Assembly: GCA_028752905.1 (NCBI GenBank)
Contig: JAQNBH010000009.1
Location: 31,601,442-31,665,441 of the forward strand
Length of the DNA: 64,000 nucleotides
Origin: Cladorhizidae sp. MBARI D1340-BT2
Taxonomy: Eukaryota > Porifera > Demospongiae > Poecilosclerida > Cladorhizidae
Direction: 5' to 3'
Each line of letters opens with the position of its first letter. Within the stretch, counting starts at the first letter, position 1. Below the pieces are notes generated by a model, which saw only the letters and a list, made by a program, of their open reading frames with translations, was not told the origin of the DNA and did no database searches. The position numbers and the translations under genes were made by a program. Below are positions 10,646-24,100 of this stretch, piece by piece.

Positions 10646-13436
10646 CAGTGGAGTAGGAACAGGGGGGGGCAGCTGCCCCCCCCAATATTACCAATGGGGG
10701 GCAGTGCCCCCCAATATATTCTCCATAAAATTATGTTCACAGAGGCTAACAGCTATTACATGTGGCTAACATTTTTATACACTTGTGGCTAATGCCATTA
10801 AAAAATTAGGATACTACTATATACAGGCAACAGCTATTACATGTGGCTAACACTTCTACACTAATGCAGTGCAGCTAGAATGTTCTATTTAGTGCACTAT
10901 GCATAGCTGTAGTAGTGACTATGACTGAAAAAAGAAGAAAAATAGACAACAGTCAGTTAGGCATCAAGTCCTTCTTTCGTCCCTCAGTGGAAGCACCTCC
11001 ACTTGAAGGTATGTATACAAGTTAGCTATAATTATTAGCAGTTATTGCTAAGTTGTCCCTTTTTATTGCTATGATGTTAAATTAAATTTGACAGAGGTTG
11101 ACAAAGAAGATTCAAATGATAGTGCTGAGGAAATGTGTTCTGATACTGACATAAGTGAGTCTATTACTGGTAGCATCACCACTTCATCCAGAACCTCAAC
11201 TGTGTGTAATAGTTTGTGTTGTACCAGAGGGACAATCAATCAACCAACTGATGAAGCTTTGCTAACCAAAACAGAAAAAAATTATGGTTCTGGAAGAAAT
11301 CTTCAGAAAAGTCTCATCATGGTACAAGTCGTTCGCATGGATTCACTTTTGCTCCGAATCATTAAAAGTATTTTGCTACTACTGTCAAGCAGCGGACAAA
11401 TCAGGGGTTACAGTTATGAGCACAAAAGCCCAATCAGTCTTTAGTAGAGTTGGATATTCTAATTGGAAAAAAGCCACTACACGATTTAAAGAGCATGAGT
11501 GTTCTCTTGCTCACAGGGATGCTATAGCAGCTCATATTTCAACAAGGTCTACAAAAAGGGCTAGGGCTAGGGCTAGGGCTAGGGCTAGGGCTAGGGCTAG
11601 GGCTAGGGCTAGGTCAAGCTGATAGTATCCAAATTAGCAGGAGACATAGTCTGATGAAGCAGTTTTCTGCTTTACATTATTTATTACGACAGTCAGAAAT
11701 GACCATGCTGGTGGCTCTAATTTGACTGTTATGCTCAAGCAGGTGCTCGATGAAAAAGCTTGAGTAGAAGCCAAAAAATATCAGTCCCCAGAAATAGTTA
11801 ATGAAATTATTCAGCTAATGGCTTATAAAGTGTTACGTTCAATGATTGTCGATTTACTTCCTCAGTGGTGGTTTTCGCTCTTGGCCGACGAAACTAGGGA
11901 TGTTTCCAATCGTGAACAGCTTGTTATTACTCTGCAATGGTTGCAGAATGAGATTAATGAGGATTTCTTTGGCCTCATTCAAGTTGATGCCACTACAGCT
12001 GAATGTATCTTCTTGTCACTGAAACATTGCTTACTTTCTTTAGGCATTCCTTTTGAGCTTTGCAGGGGTCAGGGATATGACGGAGCAAGGAATTTTCAGG
12101 GTCATATTAGTGGTGTTGCCAGACGATTTCAAGATGAAAACAGGTCTGCTATTTCTGTGCACTCTCTTGCTCACTGTGTGAATTTGTGTCTACAAGATGT
12201 TGCCAGAAATAGCAAGTGTATAAAGGAAGCCTTAAATTTTGCTATGGAAGTCATCCAATTGATAAAATATTCACCAAAGAGGCAGTTCAAAGGCAGCAAG
12301 AAGGCTCACCTAAATCAGGAATTCGCAGTCTTTGCCCAACTAGGTGGACAGTCCGCACTGGAGCAATGCAAGCAATTCTTGATAATTATGAGTCACTTCA
12401 AGTAACTATGGAAGCATCCTCACATGGTTCAGATGACTGCTCTAGGCGAGCTAGTGGTATAATAGCACTTATGGACAAATATAAAACCTACTTTGGCTTG
12501 AAGCTTTCTATACTAATTTTTAGTATTACAGAACAGTTGTCAGTTACACTCCAAGGAGTAAATACTACTGCTTTGCTGCAGTTAATGTCACCATTCACGC
12601 TCTGACCAAGTACAGAAATGATGAAATGTTCAAAACATTTTTTGAGGCTGTCAAAGAAGAAGCAAGAGACAAGTGTGATGAACCAGTACCTAGGCAACGA
12701 CGACTTCCAAGGAGATTAAATGATGGATCAGAGGAGCATGCTTTTAGTTCTATAGAGTACTTTTACAGAAAAGAGTATTTGAAGTAATCGATAGCATAAA
12801 AGGAGATCTCGAAAAATGGTTCACACAGAAGAATTTTCTCTTTGTGAGAAGCATCGAGACTCTGCTGATTGATAGTGCTAATGGCAAACCAGTATAACTC
12901 TGTCTGATAAAATTGTTGATCTTTACCAAAGAGATATTGACATGCAGAAGTTAAGGCTCCACCTTCAGCTCCTTCCAGATGCCATCAAATCGGTAAATAT
13001 GGATGGAATTCCAGTTAGAGAAGTGACACGAATATAAACCATTTGTGATGTTTTTAACAAGCAACCCAGTTTGAAAAAAATTATTACAGAAGTGCATAAG
13101 CTAGTTAAGCTATATCCAACCATTCCAGTCACTACAGCTTCAGCAGAGCGCAACTTTTCTTCTCTTAAGCGTATCAAAACCTACCTGAGAAATTCGATGA
13201 CGCAGCAATGCTTAAATCATTGCATGATGCTCGGGACAGAACTGATGCACTCGATCTGAACACAGCATTATGAATGAATTTATTGAAACTAATGAAACAC
13301 GTATAAACTATTTTGGACATTTCTGAATAATTATTATATACTATAATTATAAAGAATCTTCAAACATGTTGCATATAACTAACTATCTCGGATTAGGATC
13401 TGCCCCCCCAATATTTTTTTCCTTCCTACCCCACTG
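10646..13436 (+). mobile_element. hAT transposon (TTF-zinc-finger type), decayed
   Basis: Terminal inverted repeats: CAGTGGAGTAGGAA at 10646 and the reverse complement of CAGTGGGGTAGGAA ending at 13436. Both are followed inward by a G-rich run and AATATT. The 2.8-kb length, the CAGTG-type ends and the encoded transposase fit a hAT element. It sits inside a GATA microsatellite. The 8-bp flanks (CACAGATA and AGATAGAT) are not identical, which may reflect slippage of the microsatellite after insertion. Subterminal G/C palindromes lie at 10661-10680 and about 10695-10712. Confidence 0.85.
10921..13259 (+). pseudogene. hAT transposase (TTF-type Zn finger, RNase H-like fold, hAT C-terminal domain)
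   Basis: Exon 1 (10921-11008) starts with ATG and ends at GTATGT. Exon 2 starts after TTTGACAG at 11095, and the phases match. The N-terminus has QLGIKSFF, a PCNA-box-like motif. An acidic stretch follows, then a TTF-type zinc finger (SWYKSFAWIHF, then FCYYC and HECSLAHRDA) after a frameshift near 11300. A (GGGCTA)n run at 11558-11612 and a TGA at about 11762 break the frame. The RNase H-like core has LLADETRDVSN with the first Asp and CRGQGYDGARN with the second. CPTRWTVR lies past another frameshift near 12300. The C-terminal dimerisation segment is PVTTASAERNFSSLKRIKTY, ending near 13259. With at least three breaks it cannot encode a working transposase. Confidence 0.8.
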
Positions 13437-14035
13437 AGATAGATAGATAGACACAGATACAGATATATATACACAGATAGATAGATAGATACACATATAG
13501 ATAGATAGATAGATAGATACACAGATAGATAGATATATACACAGATAGATATCACAGATAGATAGATAGATACACAGATAGATAGATAGACACATAGATA
13601 CACAGATAGACACATAGATACACAGATAGATACATAGATAGATAGATACATAGATACACAGATATATACACAGATAACAGATAGATAGATAGACACATAG
13701 ATACAGATATATATATATATATACACAGATAGATACACATATAGATAGATACATAGATAGATAGATACATAGATACACAGGTAGACAGATAGATAACACA
13801 GATAGATACATTGATACACAGATAGATAGATACATAGATACACAGATACATACATAGATACACAGATAGATAGATACATAGATACACAGATAGATACATT
13901 GATACACAGACAGATAGATACATTGATACACAGATAGATAGATACATAGATACACAGATAGATACATAAATACACAGATAGATAGATACATAGATACACA
14001 GATAGATAGATAGATACACAGATAGATACATTGAT
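13437..14035. repeat. GATA/CACAGATA microsatellite, right half
   Basis: Continuation of the tract at 10341-10645 on the other side of the hAT element. About 600 bp of ATAGATACACAGATAGATAC-type units. Confidence 0.95.
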
Positions 14036-14245
14036 ATAGGATCTTGAAAATGAGTTTCATGGTTTTTAAGGGTTGCCAGTTTACTACCTCGACAAAGGAT
14101 TTGAGACACACCCACCGGGCAAATGCAATCAAAATGGCTTTGTGGGCTGTAAAAAGCTGCCAAAGTGAGTTTAAGGTTTTAGCCGAGTTATAAACTTTTT
14201 GTCCGCCATTTTAAAATAGAGGTCAAACCAATGTAGAGAGTCAGC
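14036..14245. repeat. dispersed repeat family A, copy 3
   Basis: Shares GCTGCCAAAGTGAGTTT, a CATTTTAAAATAGAGGTCAAA-type block and GTCAAACCAATGTAGAGAGT with the copies at 2085-2515. It starts immediately after the GATA tract. Confidence 0.6.
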
Positions 14246-15119
14246 GCTACTGCACTCTCCGATATTTGTTTCCCAAGGTGTTGGAATCGGGTCTGAGGAT
14301 AATGTGTTAAGCCCTGCTATAGGAAGAATAGAATGGTGGCTGAGGTTCGAACTGAATATCCTGTACTATTAGAACAGCTGTTCCATAACCAAGAGCCGCC
14401 TTCATGCCTGCATTTCTGGCTTCTTACCAGCGCCATTTATATGAGGTTAATCAGTAGTCTGAAGCCGCTACCTAATTAATTATCTGTAGATTTATTTTTC
14501 AATTATATAGTTTTTTATTTTTATTTCCCCAAAACACTTCACCAGGAAAACCAAGAAGCTGATTGAAAGATGTCGGCTGAAAAGAATCTTACAAGTTTGG
14601 CTTCCAAATTATCCATCCAGTGTGATGTTGATCCAGTGTATCCTTACAGAGCTATTGTCCACCAATTCAACCTACCTCGACCCAGTGTGATGTTGATCCA
14701 GTGCATGTCCCCATTGAGCTATTGTCTACCTACTTCAACCTGGCGTGCTATTAGCTGACATCATCAAATGCACTGTTGGATTTCTCAGATTTTTTTGTTC
14801 TAATTGCCAAATGTTTCAACCAAATACCTCGGGGGTTTCATCAGGGCAAATATAAAAAGTTCAATGTAGTTCAACCAAGTGTGATGTTGTACCATACATA
14901 TATAGTACTTCTTCTGCAATGGTAACAAGCTAATGATGCATGCCACAAGGTGCTGGTGGTTGAGCAGATGCATTTGCAACAAGAAAACAAGAGACCAATA
15001 ACCTAATAAGAGTCCGTATTGTTGAGTGCATGCTGCCAATGGATGATGCTCTCCCCCCCACACACACACACTTCTCCCCCCTCCCACACACACACTCCCC
15101 CATAGATTATACACAACAC
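14246..15119. other. non-coding stretch before the satellite
   Basis: A roughly 70-bp segment containing GTGATGTTGATCCAGTG is duplicated at 14620-14745, with a further partial match near 14880. A CA/C-rich tract lies at 15053-15105. No gene was recognised. Confidence 0.5.
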
Positions 15120-18100
15120 AGGATTGTGTGGGCTCACTCTTACACAGCCACTATAAGGATTGTGTAGGCTCACTCTTACACAGCACTCATAAGGATTGTG
15201 TGGGCTCACTCTTACACAGCACTCATAAGGATTGTGTGGGCTCACTCTTACACAGCCACTATAAGGATTGTGTGGGCTCACTCTTACACAGCCACTCATA
15301 AGGATTGTGTAGGCTCACTCTTACACAGCACTCATAAGGATTGTGTGGGCTCACTCTTACACAGCACTCATAAGGATTGTGTGGGCTCACTCTTACACAG
15401 CACTCATAAGGATTGTGTAGGCTCACTCTTACACAGCACTCATAAGGATTGTGTGGGCTCACTCTTACACAGCACTCATAAGGATTGTGTGGGCTCACTC
15501 TTACACAGCACTCATAAGGATTGTGTGGGCTCACTCTTACACAGCACTCATAAGGATTGTGTAGGCTCACTCTTACACAGCACTCATAAGGATTGTGTGG
15601 GCTCACTCTTACACAGCACTCATAAGGATTGTGTAGGCTCACTCTTACACAGCACTCATAAGGATTGTGTGGCTCACTCTTACACAGCACTCATAAGGAT
15701 TGTGTAGGCTCACTCTTACACAGCACTCATAAGGATTGTGTAGGCTCACTCTTACACAGCACTCATAAGGATTGTGTGGGCTCACTCTTACACAGCACTC
15801 ATAAGGATTGTGTGGGCTCACTCTTACACAGCCACTCATAAGGATTGTGTGGTTCACTCTTACACAGCCACTCATAAGGATTGTGTGGGCTCACTCTTAC
15901 ACAGCACTCATAAGGATTGTGTAGGCTCACTCTTACACAGCACTCATAAGGATTGTGTGGGCTCACTCTTACACAGCCACTCATAAGGATTGTGTGGGCT
16001 CACTCTTACACAGCACTCATAAGGATTGTGTAGGCTCACTCTTACACAGCACTCATAAGGATTGTGTGGGCTCACTCTTACACAGCACTCATAAGGATTG
16101 TGTGGGCTCACTCTTACACAGCACTCATAAGGATTGTGTGGGCTCACTCTTACACAGCACTCATAAGGATTGTGTGGGCTCACTCTTACACAGCACTCAT
16201 AAGGATTGTGTAGGCTCACTCTTACACAGCACTCATAAGGATTGTGTGGGCTCACTCTTACACAGCACTCATAAGGATTGTGTAGGCTCACTCTTACACA
16301 GCACTCATAAGGATTGTGTGGCTCACTCTTACACAGCACTCATAAGGATTGTGTAGGCTCACTCTTACACAGCACTCATAAGGATTGTGTAGGCTCACTC
16401 TTACACAGCACTCATAAGGATTGTGTGGGCTCACTCTTACACAGCACTCATAAGGATTGTGTGGGCTCACTCTTACACAGCCACTCATAAGGATTGTGTG
16501 GGCTCACTCTTACACAGCACTCATAAGGATTGTGTGGGCTCACTCTTACACAGCACTCATAAGGATTGTGTAGGCTCACTCTTACACAGCACTCATAAGG
16601 ATTGTGTGGGCTCACTCTTACACAGCCACTCATAAGGATTGTGTGGGCTCACTCTTACACAGCACTCATAAGGATTGTGTGGGCTCACTCTTACACAGCA
16701 CTCATAAGGATTGTGTGGGCTCACTCTTACACAGCACTCATAAGGATTGTGTGGGCTCACTCTTACACAGCCACTCATAAGGATTGTGTGGGCTCACTCT
16801 TACACAGCACTCATAAGGATTGTGTGGGCTCACTCTTACACAGCACTCATAAGGATTGTGTAGGCTCACTCTTACACAGCCACTCATAAGGATTGTGTGG
16901 GCTCACTCTTACACAGCACTCATAAGGATTGTGTAGGCTCACTCTTACACAGCACTCATAAGGATTGTGTGGGCTCACTCTTACACAGCACTCATAAGGA
17001 TTGTGTGGGCTCACTCTTACACAGCACTCATAAGGATTGTGTGGGCTCACTCTTACACAGCACTCATAAGGATTGTGTGGGCTCACTCTTACACAGCCAC
17101 TCATAAGGATTGTGTGGGCTCACTCTTACACAGCACTCATAAGGATTGTGTGGGCTCACTCTTACACAGCACTCATAAGGATTGTGTAGGCTCACTCTTA
17201 CACAGCACTCATAAGGATTGTGTAGGCTCACTCTTACACAGCACTCATAAGGATTGTGTGGGCTCACTCTTACACAGCACTCATAAGGATTGTGTAGGCT
17301 CACTCTTACACAGCCACTCATAAGGATTGTGTGGGCTCACTCTTACACAGCCACTCATGAGGATTGTGTGGGCTCACTCTTACACAGCCACTCATAAGGA
17401 TTGTGTGGGCTCACTCTTACACAGCACTCATAAGGATTGTGTGGGCTCACTCTTACACAGCACTCATGAGGATTGTGTGGGCTCACTCTTACACAGCACT
17501 CATGAGGATTGTGTGGGCTCACTCTTACACAGCACTCATAAGGATTGTGTAGGCTCACTCTTACACAGCACTCATAAGGATTGTGTAGGCTCACTCTTAC
17601 ACAGCACTCATAAGGATTGTGTGGGCTCACTCTTACACAGCCACTCATAAGGATTGTGTGGGCTCACTCTTACACAGCCACTCATAAGGATTGTGTAGGC
17701 TCACTCTTACACAGCACTCATAAGGATTGTGTGGGCTCACTCTTACACAGCCACTCATAAGGATTGTGTGGGCTCACTCTTACACAGCCACTCATAAGGA
17801 TTGTGTAGGCTCACTCTTACACAGCACTCATAAGGATTGTGTGGGCTCACTCTTACACAGCACTCATAAGGATTGTGTGGGCTCACTCTTACTCAGCACT
17901 CATAAGGATTGTGTGGGCTCACTCTTACACAGCACTCATAAGGATTGTGTGGGCTCACTCTTACACAGCCACTCATAAGGATTGTGTGGGCTCACTCTTA
18001 CACAGCCACTCATAAGGATTGTGTGGGCTCACTCTTACACAGCACTCATAAGGATTGTGTGGGCTCACTCTTACTCAGCACTCATAAGGATTGTGTGGGC

Positions 18101-21100
18101 TCACTCTTACACAGCACTCATAAGGATTGTGTGGGCTCACTCTTACACAGCCACTCATAAGGATTGTGTGGGCTCACTCTTACACAGCCACTCATAAGGA
18201 TTGTGTGGGCTCACTCTTACTCAGCACTCATAAGGATTGTGTGGCTCACTCTTACACAGCACTCATAAGGATTGTGTGGGCTCACTCTTACTCAGCACTC
18301 ATAAGGATTGTGTGGGCTCACTCTTACACAGCACTCATAAGGATTGTGTGGGCTCACTCTTACACAGCACTCATAAGGATTGTGTGGGCTCACTCTTACA
18401 CAGCCACTCATAAGGATTGTGTGGGCTCACTCTTACACAGCACTCATAAGGATTGTGTGGCTCACTCTTACACAGCACTCATAAGGATTGTGTGGGCTCA
18501 CTCTTACACAGCACTCATAAGGATTGTGTAGGCTCACTCTTACACAGCACTCATAAGGATTGTGTGGCTCACTCTTACACAGCACTCATAAGGATTGTGT
18601 GGCTCACTCTTACACAGCACTCATAAGGATTGTGTAGGCTCACTCTTACACAGCACTCATAAGGATTGTGTGGGCTCACTCTTACACAGCACTCATAAGG
18701 ATTGTGTGGGCTCACTCTTACACAGCCACTCATAAGGATTGTGTCGGCTCACTCTTACACAGCACTCATAAGGATTGTGTGGGCTCACTCTTACACAGCA
18801 CTCATAAGGATTGTGTGGGCTCACTCTTACACAGCACTCATAAGGATTGTGTGGGCTCACTCTTACACAGCACTCATAAGGATTGTGTAGGCTCACTCTT
18901 ACACAGCCACTCATAAGGATTGTGTAGGCTCACTCTTACACAGCCACTCATAAGGATTGTGTAGGCTCACTCTTACACAGCACTCATAAGGATTGTGTGG
19001 GCTCACTCTTACACAGCACTCATAAGGATTGTGTAGGCTCACTCTTACACAGCACTCATAAGGATTGTGTAGGCTCACTCTTACACAGCCACTCATAAGG
19101 ATTGTGTGGGCTCACTCTTACACAGCACTCATAAGGATTGTGTAGGCTCACTCTTACACAGCACTCATAAGGATTGTGTGGGCTCACTCTTACACAGCAC
19201 TCATAAGGATTGTGTGGGCTCACTCTTACACAGCACTCATAAGGATTGTGTGGGCTCACTCTTACACAGCACTCATAAGGATTGTGTAGGCTCACTCTTA
19301 CTCAGCCACTCATAAGGATTGTGTGGGCTCACTCTTACACAGCACTCATAAGGATTGTGTGGGCTCACTCTTACACAGCACTCATAAGGATTGTGTAGGC
19401 TCACTCTTACACAGCCACTCATAAGGATTGTGTAGGCTCACTCTTACACAGCACTCATAAGGATTGTGTGGGCTCACTCTTACACAGCACTCATAAGGAT
19501 TGTGTGGGCTCACTCTTACACAGCACTCATAAGGATTGTGTGGGCTCACTCTTACACAGCACTCATAAGGATTGTGTGGCTCACTCTTACACAGCACTCA
19601 TAAGGATTGTGTAGGCTCACTCTTACACAGCACTCATAAGGATTGTGTAGGCTCACTCTTACACAGCACTCATAAGGATTGTGTGGGCTCACTCTTACAC
19701 AGCACTCATAAGGATTGTGTGGGCTCACTCTTACACAGCACTCATAAGGATTGTGTGGGCTCACTCTTACACAGCACTCATAAGGATTGTGTGGGCTCAC
19801 TCTTACACAGCACTCATAAGGATTGTGTGGGCTCACTCTTACACAGCACTCATAAGGATTGTGTGGGCTCACTCTTACTCAGCACTCATAAGGATTGTGT
19901 GGGCTCACTCTTACACAGCCACTCATAAGGATTGTGTAGGCTCACTCTTACACAGCACTCATAAGGATTGTGTGGGCTCACTCTTACACAGCACTCATAA
20001 GGATTGTGTGGGCTCACTCTTACACAGCACTCATAAGGATTGTGTGGGCTCACTCTTACACAGCACTCATAAGGATTGTGTAGGCTCACTCTTACACAGC
20101 ACTCATAAGGATTGTGTGGCTCACTCTTACACAGCACTCATAAGGATTGTGTGGGCTCACTCTTACACAGCACTCATAAGGATTGTGTAGGCTCACTCTT
20201 ACACAGCACTCATAAGGATTGTGTGGGCTCACTCTTACACAGCCACTCATAAGGATTGTGTGGGCTCACTCTTACACAGCCACTCATAAGGATTGTGTGG
20301 GCTCACTCTTACACAGCACTCATAAGGATTGTGTAGGCTCACTCTTACACAGCCACTCATAAGGATTGTGTGGGCTCACTCTTACACAGCACTCATAAGG
20401 ATTGTGTGGGCTCACTCTTACACAGCACTCATAAGGATTGTGTAGGCTCACTCTTACACAGCACTCATAAGGATTGTGTGGCTCACTCTTACACAGCACT
20501 CATAAGGATTGTGTGGGCTCACTCTTACACAGCACTCATAAGGATTGTGTGGGCTCACTCTTACACAGCCACTCATAAGGATTGTGTGGGCTCACTCTTA
20601 CACAGCCACTCATAAGGATTGTGTGGCTCACTCTTACACAGCCACTCATAAGGATTGTGTGGGCTCACTCTTACACAGCACTCATAAGGATGTTGTGTGG
20701 GCTCACTCTTACACAGCACTCATAAGGATTGTGTGGGCTCACTCTTACACAGCACTCATAAGGATTGTGTGGGCTCACTCTTACACAGCACTCATAAGGA
20801 TTGTGTGGGCTCACTCTTACACAGCACTCATAAGGATTGTGTAGGCTCACTCTTACACAGCACTCATAAGGATTGTGTGGGCTCACTCTTACACAGCACT
20901 CATAAGGATTGTGTAGGCTCACTCTTACACAGCACTCATAAGGATTGTGTGGGCTCACTCTTACACAGCACTCATAAGGATTGTGTAGGCTCACTCTTAC
21001 ACAGCACTCATAAGGATTGTGTGGCTCACTCTTACACAGCACTCATAAGGATTGTGTGGGCTCACTCTTACTCAGCACTCATAAGGATTGTGTGGGCTCA

Positions 21101-24100
21101 CTCTTACACAGCACTCATAAGGATTGTGTAGGCTCACTCTTACTCAGCACTCATAAGGATTGTGTGGGCTCACTCTTACACAGCCACTCATAAGGATTGT
21201 GTGGGCTCACTCTTACACAGCACTCATAAGGATTGTGTGGGCTCACTCTTACACAGCCACTCATAAGGATTGTGTGGGCTCACTCTTACACAGCACTCAT
21301 AAGGATTGTGTGGGCTCACTCTTACACAGCACTCATAAGGATTGTGTGGGCTCACTCTTACTCAGCACTCATAAGGATTGTGTGGGCTCACTCTTACTCA
21401 GCACTCATGAGGATTGTGTAGGCTCACTCTTACTCAGCACTCATAAGGATTGTGTGGGCTCACTCTTACACAGCACTCATAAGGATTGTGTGGGCTCACT
21501 CTTACTCAGCACTCATAAGGATTGTGTGGGCTCACTCTTACACAGCACTCATAAGGATTGTGTAGGCTCACTCTTACACAGCACTCATAAGGATTGTGTA
21601 GGCTCACTCTTACACAGCACTCATAAGGATTGTGTGGGCTCACTCTTACACAGCACTCATAAGGATTGTGTGGGCTCACTCTTACACAGCCACTCATAAG
21701 GATTGTGTGGGCTCACTCTTACACAGCACTCATAAGGATTGTGTGGGCTCACTCTTACACAGCACTCATAAGGATTGTGTAGGCTCACTCTTACACAGCA
21801 CTCATAAGGATTGTGTAGGCTCACTCTTACACAGCCACTCATAAGGATTGTGTAGGCTCACTCTTACTCAGCACTCATAAGGATTGTGTAGGCTCACTCT
21901 TACACAGCACTCATAAGGATTGTGTGGCTCACTCTTACTCAGCCACTCATAAGGATTGTGTGGGCTCACTCTTACACAGCCACTCATAAGGATTGTGTGG
22001 GCTCACTCTTACACAGCACTCATAAGGATTGTGTGGGCTCACTCTTACACAGCACTCATAAGGATTGTGTGGGCTCACTCTTACACAGCCACTCATAAGG
22101 ATTGTGTGGGCTCACTCTTACACAGCCACTCATAAGGATTGTGTGGGCTCACTCTTACACAGCACTCATAAGGATTGTGTAGGCTCACTCTTACACAGCA
22201 CTCATAAGGATTGTGTAGGCTCACTCTTACACAGCACTCATAAGGATTGTGTGGGCTCACTCTTACACAGCACTCATAAGGATTGTGTGGGCTCACTCTT
22301 ACACAGCACTCATAAGGATTGTGTGGGCTCACTCTTACACAGCACTCATAAGGATTGTGTGGGCTCACTCTTACACAGCACTCATAAGGATTGTGTGGGC
22401 TCACTCTTACACAGCACTCATAAGGATTGTGTGGGCTCACTCTTACTCAGCACTCATAAGGATTGTGTGGCTCACTCTTACACAGCACTCATAAGGATTG
22501 TGTGGGCTCACTCTTACACAGCACTCATAAGGATTGTGTAGGCTCACTCTTACTCAGCCACTCATAAGGATTGTGTGGGCTCACTCTTACACAGCACTCA
22601 TAAGGATTGTGTGGCTCACTCTTACACAGCACTCATAAGGATTGTGTGGGCTCACTCTTACACAGCACTCATAAGGATTGTGTGGGCTCACTCTTACACA
22701 GCACTCATAAGGATTGTGTGGGCTCACTCTTACACAGCCACTCATAAGGATTGTGTGGCTCACTCTTACTCAGCACTCATGAGGATTGTGTGGGCTCACT
22801 CTTACACAGCACTCATAAGGATTGTGTGGGCTCACTCTTACTCAGCACTCATAAGGATTGTGTGGGCTCACTCTTACACAGCACTCATAAGGATTGTGTA
22901 GGCTCACTCTTACACAGCACTCATAAGGATTGTGTGGCTCACTCTTACACAGCACTCATAAGGATTGTGTAGGCTCACTCTTACACAGCACTCATAAGGA
23001 TTGTGTGGGCTCACTCTTACACAGCACTCATAAGGATTGTGTGGGCTCACTCTTACACAGCACTCATAAGGATTGTGTAGGCTCACTCTTACACAGCACT
23101 CATAAGGATTGTGTAGGCTCACTCTTACACAGCACTCATAAGGATTGTGTGGGCTCACTCTTACACAGCACTCATAAGGATTGTGTGGGCTCACTCTTAC
23201 ACAGCACTCATAAGGATTGTGTGGGCTCACTCTTACACAGCACTCATAAGGATTGTGTAGGCTCACTCTTACTCAGCCACTCATAAGGATTGTGTGGGCT
23301 CACTCTTACACAGCCACTCATAAGGATTGTGTAGGCTCACTCTTACTCAGCACTCATAAGGATTGTGTAGGCTCACTCTTACACAGCACTCATAAGGATT
23401 GTGTGGCTCACTCTTACTCAGCCACTCATAAGGATTGTGTGGGCTCACTCTTACACAGCACTCATAAGGATTGTGTGGGCTCACTCTTACACAGCACTCA
23501 TAAGGATTGTGTGGGCTCACTCTTACACAGCCACTCATAAGGATTGTGTGGGCTCACTCTTACACAGCACTCATAAGGATTGTGTGGCTCACTCTTACAC
23601 AGCACTCATAAGGATTGTGTAGGCTCACTCTTACACAGCACTCATAAGGATTGTGTGGGCTCACTCTTACACAGCACTCATAAGGATTGTGTAGGCTCAC
23701 TCTTACACAGCACTCATAAGGATTGTGTGGGCTCACTCTTACACAGCACTCATAAGGATTGTGTGGGCTCACTCTTACACAGCCACTCATAAGGATTGTG
23801 TGGGCTCACTCTTACACAGCCACTCATAAGGATTGTGTGGGCTCACTCTTACACAGCACTCATAAGGATTGTGTAGGCTCACTCTTACACAGCCACTCAT
23901 AAGGATTGTGTGGGCTCACTCTTACACAGCACTCATAAGGATTGTGTAGGCTCACTCTTACACAGCACTCATAAGGATTGTGTGGGCTCACTCTTACACA
24001 GCACTCATAAGGATTGTGTGGGCTCACTCTTACACAGCACTCATAAGGATTGTGTAGGCTCACTCTTACACAGCACTCATAAGGATTGTGTGGGCTCACT

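Noticed and set aside
10248..10740. Long Tyr/Ile/Ser/Cys frames on the minus strand (also 13379-14163)
   Set aside because: Translations of the GATA microsatellite.
11558..11612. Interstitial telomere repeat
   Set aside because: The unit is GGGCTA, not TTAGGG, and it lies inside a transposase gene.
10638..13444. 8-bp target duplication of hAT element 1
   Set aside because: The flanks CACAGATA and AGATAGAT differ, and any similarity is expected in a GATA tract, so no duplication is claimed.
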